The notes under the pieces were generated by a model. That model saw nothing but the letters and a program-made list of their open reading frames with translations. It was not told the origin of the DNA and ran no database searches. A stretch of DNA of 64,000 bases from Methylacidiphilum caldifontis (GTDB taxonomy: Bacteria > Verrucomicrobiota > Verrucomicrobiia > Methylacidiphilales > Methylacidiphilaceae). Numbering within the stretch: position 1 is the stretch's first letter; the number at the start of each line of letters is the position of its first letter. The stretch spans positions 1,488,001 to 1,552,000 of the forward strand of contig NZ_CP065957.1 in NCBI RefSeq assembly GCF_017310505.1, in the 5' to 3' direction. The position numbers and the translations under genes were made by a program. Shown here in pieces: positions 44,126-53,997 of this stretch.

Positions 44126-46069
44126 TTAAATTTTTCCTATTTTATCTATAAACTGACTATCTTCAAGTGTTGTTGTATCCCCGGTAATCCGTCCTTGCAG
44201 GCTGACTTCCTTTAAAAGTCTTCTGACAATTTTCCCACTTCTGGTTTTGGGCAGTGTATCAAGAAAACGGATCTCTTGTGGCCTGGCCAAGGAGCCAATT
44301 TCCTTGACAACATGATCTTTTAAAACTTGAACAAGTTCAGTTGAAGCCAAATAACCTTCTTTAAGAGTAATAAAAGCGATCAGGGCCTCTCCTTTATAGG
44401 GATCAGGAATGCCTACAACGGCTGCTTCGGCTACCGCAGGATGACTGACTAAGGCATTTTCTACCTCGGCAGAACCAATACGATGGCCAGAAACGTTTAT
44501 GACATCATCGATCCGACCCGTAATCCAGAAATAGCCTTCTTCATCTTTGTAAGCTCCATCTCCTGTAAAATAAACTCCAGGTATTCTACTGAAATATATT
44601 TTTTTGTAACTGTTTTCATCTTTGTATATTCCCCTAAACATGGAGGGCCACGGTCCTTTGATAACTAAAAAACCGTTACGGCCTGGGGGTAGGGGATTGC
44701 CCTGTTCATCAACGACTTCTGGAGATATGCCAAAAAAGGGAAAGGTTGCTGAGCCAGGTTTCATTGGCGTGGCTCCAGGTAAGGGTGAAATAAGAATTGA
44801 CCCTGTTTCTGTCTGCCACCAAGTATCTACAATAGGACACTTTTCTTTGCCCACATGACGATAGAACCACATCCATACTTCTGGGTTAATGGGTTCTCCC
44901 ACACTCCCAAGTAATCTTAAAGAAGATAACTCATGGTTCGCAATCCACTGCAATCCCCATTTGATAAATGCCCTTATGGCAGTAGGAGAGGTATAAAAAA
45001 TAGTTATCTTGTATTTTTCAATCAACTGCCAAAACCGGTCGAAGGAAGGAAAATCAGGAGCACCTTCATAAATAAAAATCGAAGCTCCATTGGCTAAAGG
45101 CCCATAAACAACATAGCTATGTCCTGTAATCCATCCGATATCAGCCGTACACCAATACAAGTCTTCTTCTTTGAGATCAAAAATCATTTTGGTACTAAAA
45201 GCGGTCTGGACCAGATATCCACCCGAAGAATGAACTATTCCTTTAGGTTTGCCCGTAGTCCCACTGGTATAAAGGATGAAAAGAGGCTGTTCACTATCAA
45301 GGACAGCTGGATCACAAAATTCTTCAACCCCAGCTCGTTCTTTTTCCATCCAGTAATCCCTTCCCTCGATCATTTGAACCGCAGAGCCTGTTCTTTTAAA
45401 AACAAGCACCTTTTTTATTTGATTGCTTAGGCTAGCCGCCTCATCTACTCTGGTTTTAAGAGGAATTATCTTTCCCCTGCGAAATCCTCCATCAGCTGTA
45501 ACTATTAGACGAGCCCCACTATCGAGTATTCTTTCTAGTAATGACTTCGAGCTAAACCCGGCAAAGACGACATTATGGATAGCGCCAATTCGAGCACAGG
45601 CAAGCATGGTGATAATGGCCTGAGGGATTAAAGGCATGTAAATAACAACCGTATCAGACTTGCCTACTCCATGTTTTTTTAGAACATTCGCCGTAATGCA
45701 GACTTCTTTGGTTAACTCTTCGTAACTGTAAGTGAGGCTTTCTCCATTTTCGCCTTCCCAAACCAAAGCTCTTTTGCTTTTTCTATTTCCTTTCAAATGC
45801 CTATCCAAGCAATTATAAGAGACATTTAAACTGCCCCCACAAAACCATTGAGGATGAATAAGCTCTCCATTAGATGTCTTTTCCCAGGGTTTAAACCAAT
45901 CTATTTCTTGAGCTACTTTTCCCCAGAAGAGTTCAGGATTATCGATCGACTCTTTGTATAATGCCTTGTATTTCTGTTGAGTATCGATAAGTGCTTTCTG
46001 AGAAAAAGAATGAGGAGGATAGATTTTTAGCGATAAATAAGATCTTTCTTGACTCTGTTGGTCACCCAT
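44126..46069 (-). CDS. acs: Acetyl-CoA synthetase
   Basis: Activates acetate to acetyl-CoA via acetyl-AMP. The 647-residue length is normal. The ANL-superfamily motifs are visible: A3 LYTSGTTGKPKGIVHSSGG, A5 DTWWQTETGS, the hinge FTGDGAYKDEEGYFWITGR, and the C-terminal TRSGKIVRRLL whose Lys is the catalytic residue regulated by acetylation in this family. The N-terminal part has FKPWEK and GGSLNVSYNCLDRH, typical of Acs. It lies 74 bases after the AAA+ regulator gene on the same strand, which may control or share its transcript. Confidence 0.96.
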   Translation of the reverse strand: MGDQQSQERSYLSLKIYPPHSFSQKALIDTQQKYKALYKESIDNPELFWGKVAQEIDWFKPWEKTSNGELIHPQWFCGGSLNVSYNCLDRHLKGNRKSKRALVWEGENGESLTYSYEELTKEVCITANVLKKHGVGKSDTVVIYMPLIPQAIITMLACARIGAIHNVVFAGFSSKSLLERILDSGARLIVTADGGFRRGKIIPLKTRVDEAASLSNQIKKVLVFKRTGSAVQMIEGRDYWMEKERAGVEEFCDPAVLDSEQPLFILYTSGTTGKPKGIVHSSGGYLVQTAFSTKMIFDLKEEDLYWCTADIGWITGHSYVVYGPLANGASIFIYEGAPDFPSFDRFWQLIEKYKITIFYTSPTAIRAFIKWGLQWIANHELSSLRLLGSVGEPINPEVWMWFYRHVGKEKCPIVDTWWQTETGSILISPLPGATPMKPGSATFPFFGISPEVVDEQGNPLPPGRNGFLVIKGPWPSMFRGIYKDENSYKKIYFSRIPGVYFTGDGAYKDEEGYFWITGRIDDVINVSGHRIGSAEVENALVSHPAVAEAAVVGIPDPYKGEALIAFITLKEGYLASTELVQVLKDHVVKEIGSLARPQEIRFLDTLPKTRSGKIVRRLLKEVSLQGRITGDTTTLEDSQFIDKIGKI

Positions 46070-46143
46070 AGGAATGCCCTTTTTGTTGTTCCATTTTTAG
46101 TAAGAGGAAAATTTTTTATTTCGTAAAGGATATTCCAATATAT

Positions 46144-47088
46144 TTATCGAATATCATACTTTCTCAACTTGGCATAGAGAAGAGGTCTAACAATACCCAA
46201 TTTTTTGGCAGCCGCTGAGCGGGTTGGACATTCAGCAAGAGCTTTTTGGATAAACATTTGTTCAAGTTCTTCCAAAGCTTTGGGCAAGGGGAGGTTGAAA
46301 AGATGTTCCATTTCATTTGATTCGAAACGATTGACAAAAGGAAGATCAATATCTAAAGGATCGATTGTTCTTTTTTGGAGAGTTAAACAAAGTCGAATGA
46401 TCAAGTTTTCTAACTCTCTTATGTTACCAGGCCAGTGATAACGAAGAAGGACCTCTAGAGCCTTTTTTGAAATATGTTTAGGGTTATCCTTGGAATATTT
46501 AGAGATAAAATAGTGCACGAAATCGGTAATATCTTCTTTTCTTTCTCTAAGAGAAGGAACCCGTATTCGAATAACGTTGAGTCGAAAGAATAGCTCCTTG
46601 CGGAAATGACCCTGATGCATCTCTTTTTCAAGATTGCCTTTATTAGAAGCAATTATCCGAATAGCCTTGTGTGAGAGGTCTTTTTTTGATTGGTCAAAAA
46701 GCCGAAGTATTTTGGATTGTAAGCTAGGTTTTAGTTCTTCGATCTCGTCAAAGAAAAGTGATCCTCCTGTAGCCTCTAGCCACTTTCCTTTTTGTCTTGC
46801 CGGGGGCTGTTGTCGATCAAGGCTGGTCAGATTCTCCCCGAAGAGTTCATTTTCTGCCAACTCTTCTGGAAGTGAACTGCAATGAATGGAAATAAATGGA
46901 TAGGAAGCTCTTGAGCTATTGAAATGAATGGCTTGGGCAATGAATTCCTTGCCACTGCCCGTTTCCCCTGTTATAAGGACAGGCTGATCGGTAGAAGAAG
47001 CGATAGCAACCATTTTTCGAAGTTCGTCTGCTAATTTGCTCCTACCAATTATAACATATGAAGAATGGGATTGGGGAGGGCTGCTCAT
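46144..47088 (-). CDS. AAA+ regulator of the NtrC type lacking the GAFTGA loop
   Basis: The 314-residue protein is a sigma-54-interaction-like AAA+ domain with a C-terminal Fis-type helix-turn-helix (RSAAAKKLGIVRPLLYAKLR). Walker A is GETGSGKE (41-48), Walker B is GGSLFFDEIEEL (108-119), the arginine-finger region FRKELFFRLNV (162-172) and sensor II WPGNIRELENL. There is no N-terminal receiver or ligand-binding domain. Where ELFG should be followed by HEKGAFTGA, the protein has ENLTSLDRQQPPARQ, so the loop that contacts sigma-54 is missing. It may regulate sigma-70 promoters as TyrR does, or be a co-regulator. It stands directly upstream of acs on the same strand. Confidence 0.85.
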   Translation of the reverse strand: MSSPPQSHSSYVIIGRSKLADELRKMVAIASSTDQPVLITGETGSGKEFIAQAIHFNSSRASYPFISIHCSSLPEELAENELFGENLTSLDRQQPPARQKGKWLEATGGSLFFDEIEELKPSLQSKILRLFDQSKKDLSHKAIRIIASNKGNLEKEMHQGHFRKELFFRLNVIRIRVPSLRERKEDITDFVHYFISKYSKDNPKHISKKALEVLLRYHWPGNIRELENLIIRLCLTLQKRTIDPLDIDLPFVNRFESNEMEHLFNLPLPKALEELEQMFIQKALAECPTRSAAAKKLGIVRPLLYAKLRKYDIR

Positions 47089-47343
47089 AGTGCTTGTGTT
47101 TTAAACACGGCCTATTTTCAATAAGTTGGTTATAACTTTCTTCTTTTTCTATAACATATCGTGCACGTTGTAAAAAGCCAGCGCCATAAAATAAGGGTTG
47201 ACATAACAACAAAATAAGCAGTTTTGTATTCTGAGTTATTTTTGTTTTTTATAAATCCTTTATGTAAAAAACTCATAAAGAATAGGAAAGTTTCTTGTTA
47301 AGAAACCACAAAAGAAAGAGACCTAAGTATTGTTTGAAGTTTA

Positions 47344-49473
47344 TTAAACCATCAGTTCGAAGTGTGTCTTTTGGCCTTCGATCGAATTAGGGCCTACCCA
47401 CAGGAAAAATCGACCAGCCTCAAGTTTCTTTTCCCCTTCGAAGTCTATAAAAGCCAGATCTGAAGGGCTGATAGAAAATTTTACCGTTTGCTTCTCTCCT
47501 GGTTGAAGGCAAACTCTTCTGACAGCTTTAAGTTCTTTTATAGGCCTTGAAATGGAAGCCGTAGCATCCCTGATATAAAGCTGGATACTTTCTTCACCAG
47601 CTATATTCCCTCTATTTTCTATTTCCACGTAGACTTCGAGGATTTTATCAGGGGTAATTCTTGTGAGATTGAGCCGAGGAAAGCTGTAATGAAAGGTTGT
47701 ATAACTTAATCCATAACCAAAAGGGAAGAGGGGTGTTGTGGCTTGATCAATATAGCCTGAACAAGGAATAGACCAACCGGAAGGCCTACCTGTAGCTAGA
47801 TGTCTATAGTAAATTGGGATTTGACCGACAGATCTTGGAAAGCTAATAGGTAGTTTTCCTGAAGGATTACAAAGACCAAATAGAATTTGTCCTAAAGCTC
47901 TTCCTGTTTGTGTCCCCAAAAACCAAGCCTGAATAACTGCCTTAGCTCCAGAAATAAACTTGCATAAATCAAGCGGCCTGCCACTGAATACGACAATGAT
48001 CACCGGAGGTCCGATTTGGAGGAGGGTTTCAAGGAGCTGTGATTGCCCAGCTGGCAAATCCAGGAAAGCTCTTGACGCCGCTTCCCCTGACATTCTTGCT
48101 TTTTCTCCAACTGCTGCAATGATGAGCTGGCTTTTTTGGGCAATCTCTATGGCCTGTTGCAACTGTTCTTTCGAAGAAGAAAAATAATCAGATCCTCTAG
48201 CTACAACGATTTTTGTTCCCGGGGGAGCATACTCTTTCATCCCCTCGGCCAGGGTTACGACTTCTTGAGGATCACCTATTGCTGGCCATGGACCTAAGTG
48301 TTCTTTCTTTTCGGTACTGAAAGGCCCAATCAAAGCTATTGAACTTATATTAGGAGCAATGGGCAGAATAGCTTGTTCATTTTTAAGAAGGACAACCGAT
48401 TTTTGGGCTGCTTCAAGGGCGATTTCTCTGTTAGTTTGGATTAAGGGTTGGAATTCTTTGTTGTTTTTTTCGACCTGTGGATAGGGAGAAGAAAACAGCC
48501 CAAGTTTATGCTTAAAACATAGAACCCTTAAAACGGCCTTATCGATGGTTTCTTGCTTTACTTTACCTTCCTGAACAAGTTCTTTTAGGTATTTTAAATA
48601 GAGACCACTGGCCATATCGATATCAATGCCTGAATTGATGGCGATTTGAGCTGCCTCTTTTTCATTTTCAGCAATGCCATGTTGTATAAGTTCTTTGACG
48701 GCATTCCAGTCACTGATAACAGGTCCTTTGAAGCCTAGTTCATCTCGTAATAAGTCTTTGAGTAAGTAAGGGTTTGCGGCGGGTGGAAGTCCATTTATAG
48801 CAGGAAAAGCAGCCATCGTTGAGAAAGCTCCTTTTTTAAAAGCTTCGCTAAAGGCTGGCAGATAAACTTCCTTGAGCAGCTGAATTGGAATATTGACCGT
48901 ATTATAATCCCTGCCCCCTTCAACAGCTCCATAACCAACAAAATGTTTTGGACAAGCCGCAAGAAGACTCGAAGAACAAAGAGTGTTTCCTTGAAATCCT
49001 TTGATCCAACTGGAACTTAAAAGCGCTGCCAGATAAGGATCTTCTCCTGGACATTCAGCAACTCTTCCCCAACGAGGATCCCTTGTTACGTCTACCATTG
49101 GGGCGAAGGTCCAATGGATACCATTGGACCGAGCTTCTAGGGCTGATCCATGGGCTACTTTCTCGACCAGTTCGCTGTCCATGCTAGAAGCTAAAGCGAT
49201 GGGAATGGGGAAAATGGTTTTGAATCCATGTAAAACATCATAGGCAAACAGGAGGGGAATTTTTAACCGGCTTTTACATAAAGAGATTTGCTGAGCAAGC
49301 TGAATCTGATCAGGATCTGAGATGTTCAAGAAAGAGCCTACATAACCCTTTTCGATAAGGGTTTTTTGCTCATGGGAAAGGCAGCCGTTTTGGGCAGAAA
49401 GTTGAACAAGTTGTCCAATTTTTTCTTCCAGTGTCATTAAAGATAGCAGATTTGTGATTTCGGATTCAATCAT
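47344..49473 (-). CDS. Glycoside hydrolase family 3 beta-glucosidase
   Basis: The ATG at 49473 (MIESEITNLL) gives 709 residues; a TTG at 49506 would add 11. The GH3 N-terminal barrel has LMTLEEKIGQLVQ, CPKHFVGYGAVEGGRDYN with the substrate-binding KH pair, and GPVISDWNAV with the nucleophile Asp. The GH3 C-terminal domain and a fibronectin-III-like domain follow (about residues 620-709, with EIENRGNIAGEESIQLYI and LKAVRRVCLQPGE), as in BglX. No signal peptide is visible, so it probably acts in the cytoplasm on short beta-glucosides. It is not beside transporters. Confidence 0.92.
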   Translation of the reverse strand: MIESEITNLLSLMTLEEKIGQLVQLSAQNGCLSHEQKTLIEKGYVGSFLNISDPDQIQLAQQISLCKSRLKIPLLFAYDVLHGFKTIFPIPIALASSMDSELVEKVAHGSALEARSNGIHWTFAPMVDVTRDPRWGRVAECPGEDPYLAALLSSSWIKGFQGNTLCSSSLLAACPKHFVGYGAVEGGRDYNTVNIPIQLLKEVYLPAFSEAFKKGAFSTMAAFPAINGLPPAANPYLLKDLLRDELGFKGPVISDWNAVKELIQHGIAENEKEAAQIAINSGIDIDMASGLYLKYLKELVQEGKVKQETIDKAVLRVLCFKHKLGLFSSPYPQVEKNNKEFQPLIQTNREIALEAAQKSVVLLKNEQAILPIAPNISSIALIGPFSTEKKEHLGPWPAIGDPQEVVTLAEGMKEYAPPGTKIVVARGSDYFSSSKEQLQQAIEIAQKSQLIIAAVGEKARMSGEAASRAFLDLPAGQSQLLETLLQIGPPVIIVVFSGRPLDLCKFISGAKAVIQAWFLGTQTGRALGQILFGLCNPSGKLPISFPRSVGQIPIYYRHLATGRPSGWSIPCSGYIDQATTPLFPFGYGLSYTTFHYSFPRLNLTRITPDKILEVYVEIENRGNIAGEESIQLYIRDATASISRPIKELKAVRRVCLQPGEKQTVKFSISPSDLAFIDFEGEKKLEAGRFFLWVGPNSIEGQKTHFELMV

Positions 49474-49558
49474 AACACTGGATAAGAGGGGGAAGCTCAA
49501 AACCAAGCTACGCTAAAGAAAAACTTCCAAGAAGATTGCTCAAATAAAGACAGCGTGT

Positions 49559-50944
49559 TTAATGGATCCCTCCAGACAGTTGACCTTGGACAGTTCGGGT
49601 TTCTTTCCCAAGGGCTTTCTTCCATTTCCAAAGAATTGGACAGCCTATGAAAGGGAAAGATTGACGAAATTTTCTTTCAAGAAACTTCTGGTATGTTTCT
49701 TTAATCCATTTCTGGTTATTCACAAAAAGAACAAAAGTGGGGCAGGGTAGAGTAGTTGAACCCTCTTTTTCTTTAACTTGAGTAGCATAATAAATTTTCA
49801 GTCTTTTACCCTGAACAAGCGGGGGAGGAAACTGATTTAAGCTATCCTGGAAAAATTCAACAAGCTGGTGGGTGGGTATTCTTTTTTTGCGTTGCTGATC
49901 AACAAGTCGAACTGTAGTGAGAAGCTGATTAAAATTCCATTTTTTTTCCGCACTCATACCTATCACAGGAGCATAACTTAAAAAGGGTAACTCGTTTTGA
50001 ACATACATAGTCGCTTTTTTATTCCATTCTTTGGCATTGAAATGATCTACCAAAAGATCCATCTTGTTAAGTATTATGATACAGGGCTTATAAGCTTTTT
50101 GGATTAAGCCTCCAATTTTTTTGTCTTGAAAACTAACTCCCTTCTTAGCATCAATAACAAACAACACGATGTGTGAGCGGTTGATAGAGTGAACTGTTCG
50201 GCCGGCGACTTTTCTTTCAAACTCTTTTTGTTGTTTGTTTTTTTTCCGTAGTCCAGCTGTATCGATGAGGCTAAAAACGCTACCCGCAATCTCAATATCC
50301 ACATCGACGGCATCGTGAGTAGTGCCTGGCTCTTCGTGAACCAGAAGACGATTTTCTCCGAGAAGAGAGTTGATTAGAGATGATTTTCCAGCATTGGGTT
50401 GACCAATCACAGCGATTCGAGTTGCCGCAGTAGGATTGCTTTTTTGACTCTCTTCAGGCAGGCGGGAAAAAATTCTTTCGACAAGTTCTTGTATACCGAG
50501 GTTATGGGCTGCGGAAACGGGAAAAATTTCTTCAATACCCAGTTGAGCAAACTCCGCACAAAATTGTTCCATTTCCGGCTGATCGATCTTGTTGACGACA
50601 AGGAATACAAATTTATTTTTTTCTTTCAAAAATTTAGCTATTTCTTTGTCTAAAGGATGAAGCCCGACCCTGCCGTCGACAACGAAAAGGACGATATAGG
50701 CTTCGTTAATTGCTCCATTGATCTGGTCATGAATCGATTTGTCTAGAGGGGAATGGAAATCAAAACTCATGCCCCCAGTATCGATCAGCATTAGTTCTCT
50801 TTGCCCTTTTTTGACAAAGGAAATTATCCTATCACGGGTTACCCCGGCGGAGTCGTAAACCAAGGATATGTCTTTAGAACATATCCTATTAAATAGAAGA
50901 GACTTCCCTACGTTTGGTCTACCCACAATAGTTACAATTTTCAT
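49559..50944 (-). CDS. der: Ribosome biogenesis GTPase Der (EngA)
   Basis: Der helps assemble the 50S subunit. The 461-residue protein carries two GTPase domains in tandem, the family hallmark: G1 GRPNVGKSLLFNRI with DTGGM and NKID, then GQPNAGKSSLINSLL with DTAGL and NKMD. The C-terminal KH-like domain has RLKIYYATQVKE and FVLFVNN. It ends the run gltX-pgsA-der on the minus strand, two bases after pgsA, so it should be co-transcribed. Confidence 0.96.
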   Translation of the reverse strand: MKIVTIVGRPNVGKSLLFNRICSKDISLVYDSAGVTRDRIISFVKKGQRELMLIDTGGMSFDFHSPLDKSIHDQINGAINEAYIVLFVVDGRVGLHPLDKEIAKFLKEKNKFVFLVVNKIDQPEMEQFCAEFAQLGIEEIFPVSAAHNLGIQELVERIFSRLPEESQKSNPTAATRIAVIGQPNAGKSSLINSLLGENRLLVHEEPGTTHDAVDVDIEIAGSVFSLIDTAGLRKKNKQQKEFERKVAGRTVHSINRSHIVLFVIDAKKGVSFQDKKIGGLIQKAYKPCIIILNKMDLLVDHFNAKEWNKKATMYVQNELPFLSYAPVIGMSAEKKWNFNQLLTTVRLVDQQRKKRIPTHQLVEFFQDSLNQFPPPLVQGKRLKIYYATQVKEKEGSTTLPCPTFVLFVNNQKWIKETYQKFLERKFRQSFPFIGCPILWKWKKALGKETRTVQGQLSGGIH

Positions 50945-50946
50945 TC

Positions 50947-51567
50947 CTAGACAAAATTACCCTTTTTGGGTGTTGAAGAGATAGAACGACTTTCTTGGTA
51001 GATAAGATACTTTAATCCTCTAAAGAAATAAACCAAGGTTGAAGCTATGACGAAAAGAGCACATAAATAGACAGAAATATTACTTAGAAAAACAGTGCCA
51101 AGAAGGGAAAAACCGATAAGACAAAAACTGCCAAAAGTTGCGACTTTGCCTGTCCAATGGGGCTGAATTTCTACTTCTTTATGTATGGCCTTAAAAAAAA
51201 GAATGCCAAATAAAAGAAGGATATCTCTGCTAGCAATCAAAAAGGGAAGCCAAAGGGGAATCTTTGCTATTTTTGAAACATTGATTGTCGCCAGAGAAAA
51301 AAGCAGAACAAAAAGAAGCAGCTTGTCCGCAATCGGATCGAGTATAGCACCAAGCTTACTTTTTTGGCCACAGTTCCTCGCTAAATATCCATCAAGGCAA
51401 TCGGAGAAGGCAGCAACAAGAAAGATAATGAAGGAACCGGCCCTCAACCGTTCGTCTGGCTGGTTAATTTCATCGCTCTTTTCATATTGATCGAGGAAAA
51501 CAAGGATCAAAGGTACTGAAAAGATTCTAAATAAGGTTATCCAGTTAGCAGGAGTCATTATTTTCAT
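50947..51567 (-). CDS. pgsA: CDP-diacylglycerol-glycerol-3-phosphate 3-phosphatidyltransferase
   Basis: Makes phosphatidylglycerophosphate from CDP-diacylglycerol and glycerol 3-phosphate in the inner membrane. The 206-residue protein has the CDP-alcohol phosphotransferase motif, D-G-x2-A-R-x8-G-x3-D-x3-D, in DCLDGYLARNCGQKSKLGAI followed by LDPIADKLL (about residues 57-85). It begins NWITLFRIFSVPLILVF as usual and has about six transmembrane segments. Its start overlaps the gltX stop by four bases (51564-51567). A PgsA/PgsA-like alternative is possible but unlikely given length and context. Confidence 0.92.
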   Translation of the reverse strand: MKIMTPANWITLFRIFSVPLILVFLDQYEKSDEINQPDERLRAGSFIIFLVAAFSDCLDGYLARNCGQKSKLGAILDPIADKLLLFVLLFSLATINVSKIAKIPLWLPFLIASRDILLLFGILFFKAIHKEVEIQPHWTGKVATFGSFCLIGFSLLGTVFLSNISVYLCALFVIASTLVYFFRGLKYLIYQESRSISSTPKKGNFV

Positions 51568-52907
51568 TCTTTTAAGAAGACTACCTTATATAATCTATTC
51601 AAAACCCTATTTTTACCTAACACGGCTAACATCGGGTAAAGACTAGGACCGACTGTCCGCCCCGTGAGTGCAACTCGAAGCCTATGGATGTAATCAGCGG
51701 TCTTTCGTCCCCTTTTCAAGGCTAAATCTTTGATCGTTTCTTCGAGTTCTTTTGACTCGAAAGAAGAAATTTTTTCTAGGTAAGGAATAACCTCTGCCAA
51801 TATTTTTTTCCCATTATCGTCAAGGTATTGTTGAAAAATTTCATCTTCGTACTCAATCGAATCAGTCAGCAAAGGTTTTATCCAATGGACAAGTTCTTTT
51901 CCTGTTTTGACTTTTTCTCGAACTATCCCTATTGCTTTTTTTAAAAACGAAGGATCAGTATTGTTATCGATAAGTCCCGCTTTTTCTAGCCAGAAGAAAG
52001 CATGAGGATAGAGCTCATCCAGAGGTAAAGAATGCATGTACTCGGAGTTTATCCAAAGGAGCTTAGGGTAATTAAACCGGGCATTACTTCGATGAATTTG
52101 GGGTAGATCGAATTTGGCGATCGCTTCTTCGATATCGAAAATTTCCCTGTTCTCTTTAAGAGACCACCCAAGCAAACAGAGATAATTGCGAAAGGCTTTA
52201 GGCAGAAATCCTTCATCAATGTATTCTTGGACTGAAGAGCCTTTGTCTCTTTTACTCATTTTTGTACCCCCTGGATTAAGGATAAGGGGGATATGGGCAT
52301 AAAGGGGCGGAGTCATGCCTAAAGCTTCAAAAAGGGCAATATGTTTAGGGGTATTTGAAAGATGATCTTCTCCCCGGATAACATGACTGATTTTCATCTC
52401 TGCATCATCGACTACATTAACGAGATGAAAAACAAAAGAGCCGTCCTTTCTGCGGATCACGAAATCCTTTTCTAAAGTACAATCAAAATAGATGTCTCCA
52501 CAGATTATATCAGGAACAATTATCCGTTTTCTAGGCATCTTAAAATAAACAGCTTCATCTTTGATATAAGCGAATCCTTGAGCAATTAGTCTATTGCAAT
52601 AGTCGGTATAAATTTCTTTTCGTTGACTTTGAAAATAAGGGCCGAACTGTCCTAGAGTTTTTCCATCCGGCATAGGTCCTTCATCCCAATCAAGCCCTAA
52701 CCATTTAAGGTTGTCGAATATAACGGATAAAGCCTGTGGAGTATTCCGACTGGTATCGGTATCTTCGATCCTTAGAATGAATGTTCCTTCAAAATGCCTT
52801 GCATATAACCAGTTAAATAAAGCTGTACGAGCTCCTCCAACATGAAGGAATCCTGTTGGAGATGGGGCAAACCGCACCCTGGGTGTCATTTTATTCATAA
52901 ATGTCAT
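51564..52907 (-). CDS. gltX: Glutamyl-tRNA synthetase
   Basis: Charges tRNA-Glu (and possibly tRNA-Gln if the organism uses the transamidation route). The 447-residue protein has the class I signatures RFAPSPTGFLHVGGARTALF (HIGH-type) and KMSKRDKGSSV (KMSKS-type), plus RIEDTDTSRNTPQAL, DFVIRRKDGSF and RGEDHLSNTPKHI. The C-terminal anticodon-binding part is present but compact. The first Met is uncertain (MTFMNKMTPRVR offers three). It overlaps pgsA by four bases. Confidence 0.95.
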   Translation of the reverse strand: MTFMNKMTPRVRFAPSPTGFLHVGGARTALFNWLYARHFEGTFILRIEDTDTSRNTPQALSVIFDNLKWLGLDWDEGPMPDGKTLGQFGPYFQSQRKEIYTDYCNRLIAQGFAYIKDEAVYFKMPRKRIIVPDIICGDIYFDCTLEKDFVIRRKDGSFVFHLVNVVDDAEMKISHVIRGEDHLSNTPKHIALFEALGMTPPLYAHIPLILNPGGTKMSKRDKGSSVQEYIDEGFLPKAFRNYLCLLGWSLKENREIFDIEEAIAKFDLPQIHRSNARFNYPKLLWINSEYMHSLPLDELYPHAFFWLEKAGLIDNNTDPSFLKKAIGIVREKVKTGKELVHWIKPLLTDSIEYEDEIFQQYLDDNGKKILAEVIPYLEKISSFESKELEETIKDLALKRGRKTADYIHRLRVALTGRTVGPSLYPMLAVLGKNRVLNRLYKVVFLKE

Positions 52908-52992
52908 CGCAAATAAGATAAGTTAATATGACCTAGAGATCCAACTCAAGTTATTCCACCAAAAATAGCTATGAAAAATCTTTCATCGATTT

Positions 52993-53952
52993 TTAATAAG
53001 CCAGATAACCGCTGGAAAAAGTTACGACAGAATTATCCCTCTGTTCAAACCATTGTTCATAATAAGTTCGCCTGAAAAAAACAGGCTGGTCTTTAAATAT
53101 CTCCATCGTTAAAGCGATGGCTCCAACGCCATCGAAAAAACGGATATTTTTTTCTTTTTGAAGGTGGTTGATAAATCCCATAAAATTTTGCGCTTCTACA
53201 TATCCCCACAGTTCTTTTTCCCATAAATCAGTGTTTTTCAGTACTTCTTGAGTGACTTTGAAGGGATGGCCGAATCGGGGACCAATATGACACCCATCGA
53301 TACTGATAATCAGACCAACTCTGTTTTTGTAAAGGGATATGATTTCCCTAAGCAGAGCAGCAAGCTTCTTCATTTTTAAAAGTTCCTCTTGACCGTTATT
53401 GTACAAGATCAATTCATATAATCCCCCACACAGGACTGGTAAAAAATACAAGGGTTTTTGGATGCCCATCCAGTAACGTAAAGCCTGCATAAAGACGAGA
53501 GGAAATTCTATCGAATGTTCTTTTTGGTGACCTAAAGGATCAGACAGACAAAACCCGACTCTTCTTTCGATATTCTCGACCAGCTCCTTTTTATTGTAGG
53601 CCCTTCCTAGAGGAGTGATGTAGTCTCGGTTGTCAATGCTCCATTCGATACGGCTATGATGGCCAACCCCAAGAATGATAAAAAAGTCGGCTTCAGACAT
53701 GGAAAACCATCGAGAAAAGGCATATGTATAAGCTTTAGGACTAACCTGAAAATCTATGTGTGGAGCCAGAATTGCGATGGTCTCTCTTTGTTCTTTGGCA
53801 AGGGTGCCATTTTTAGGCCAGCAACAGGCTCCTGGGGCATCAAAAAAAGAACGGAATTTTGTCAAACATTCTAGGGCTTCTGCAGGATATGAAAAACCAT
53901 GACAGCTGGCATGAATAGCGCGGGTTTGCATAGCGAGCTTTTCTAAATTCAT
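52993..53952 (-). CDS. MEMO1 family protein (AmmeMemoRadiSam system protein B type)
   Basis: The 319-residue protein matches the Memo fold, related to extradiol dioxygenases: APHIDFQVS, a conserved GVGHHS block (about residues 94-105), QKEHSIEFPLVFMQ and a late SIDGCHIGPRFG block. Bacterial Memo proteins are usually found with an AMMECR1 protein and a radical SAM enzyme, but neither is here. It stands 46 bases after glgC and about 85 bases before gltX, all on the minus strand. Catalytic role unknown. Confidence 0.85.
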   Translation of the reverse strand: MNLEKLAMQTRAIHASCHGFSYPAEALECLTKFRSFFDAPGACCWPKNGTLAKEQRETIAILAPHIDFQVSPKAYTYAFSRWFSMSEADFFIILGVGHHSRIEWSIDNRDYITPLGRAYNKKELVENIERRVGFCLSDPLGHQKEHSIEFPLVFMQALRYWMGIQKPLYFLPVLCGGLYELILYNNGQEELLKMKKLAALLREIISLYKNRVGLIISIDGCHIGPRFGHPFKVTQEVLKNTDLWEKELWGYVEAQNFMGFINHLQKEKNIRFFDGVGAIALTMEIFKDQPVFFRRTYYEQWFEQRDNSVVTFSSGYLAY

Positions 53953-53997
53953 GAAAATAAACTGATCGATTAAATTTAAAAAGCTTGAGTGTTCTGG

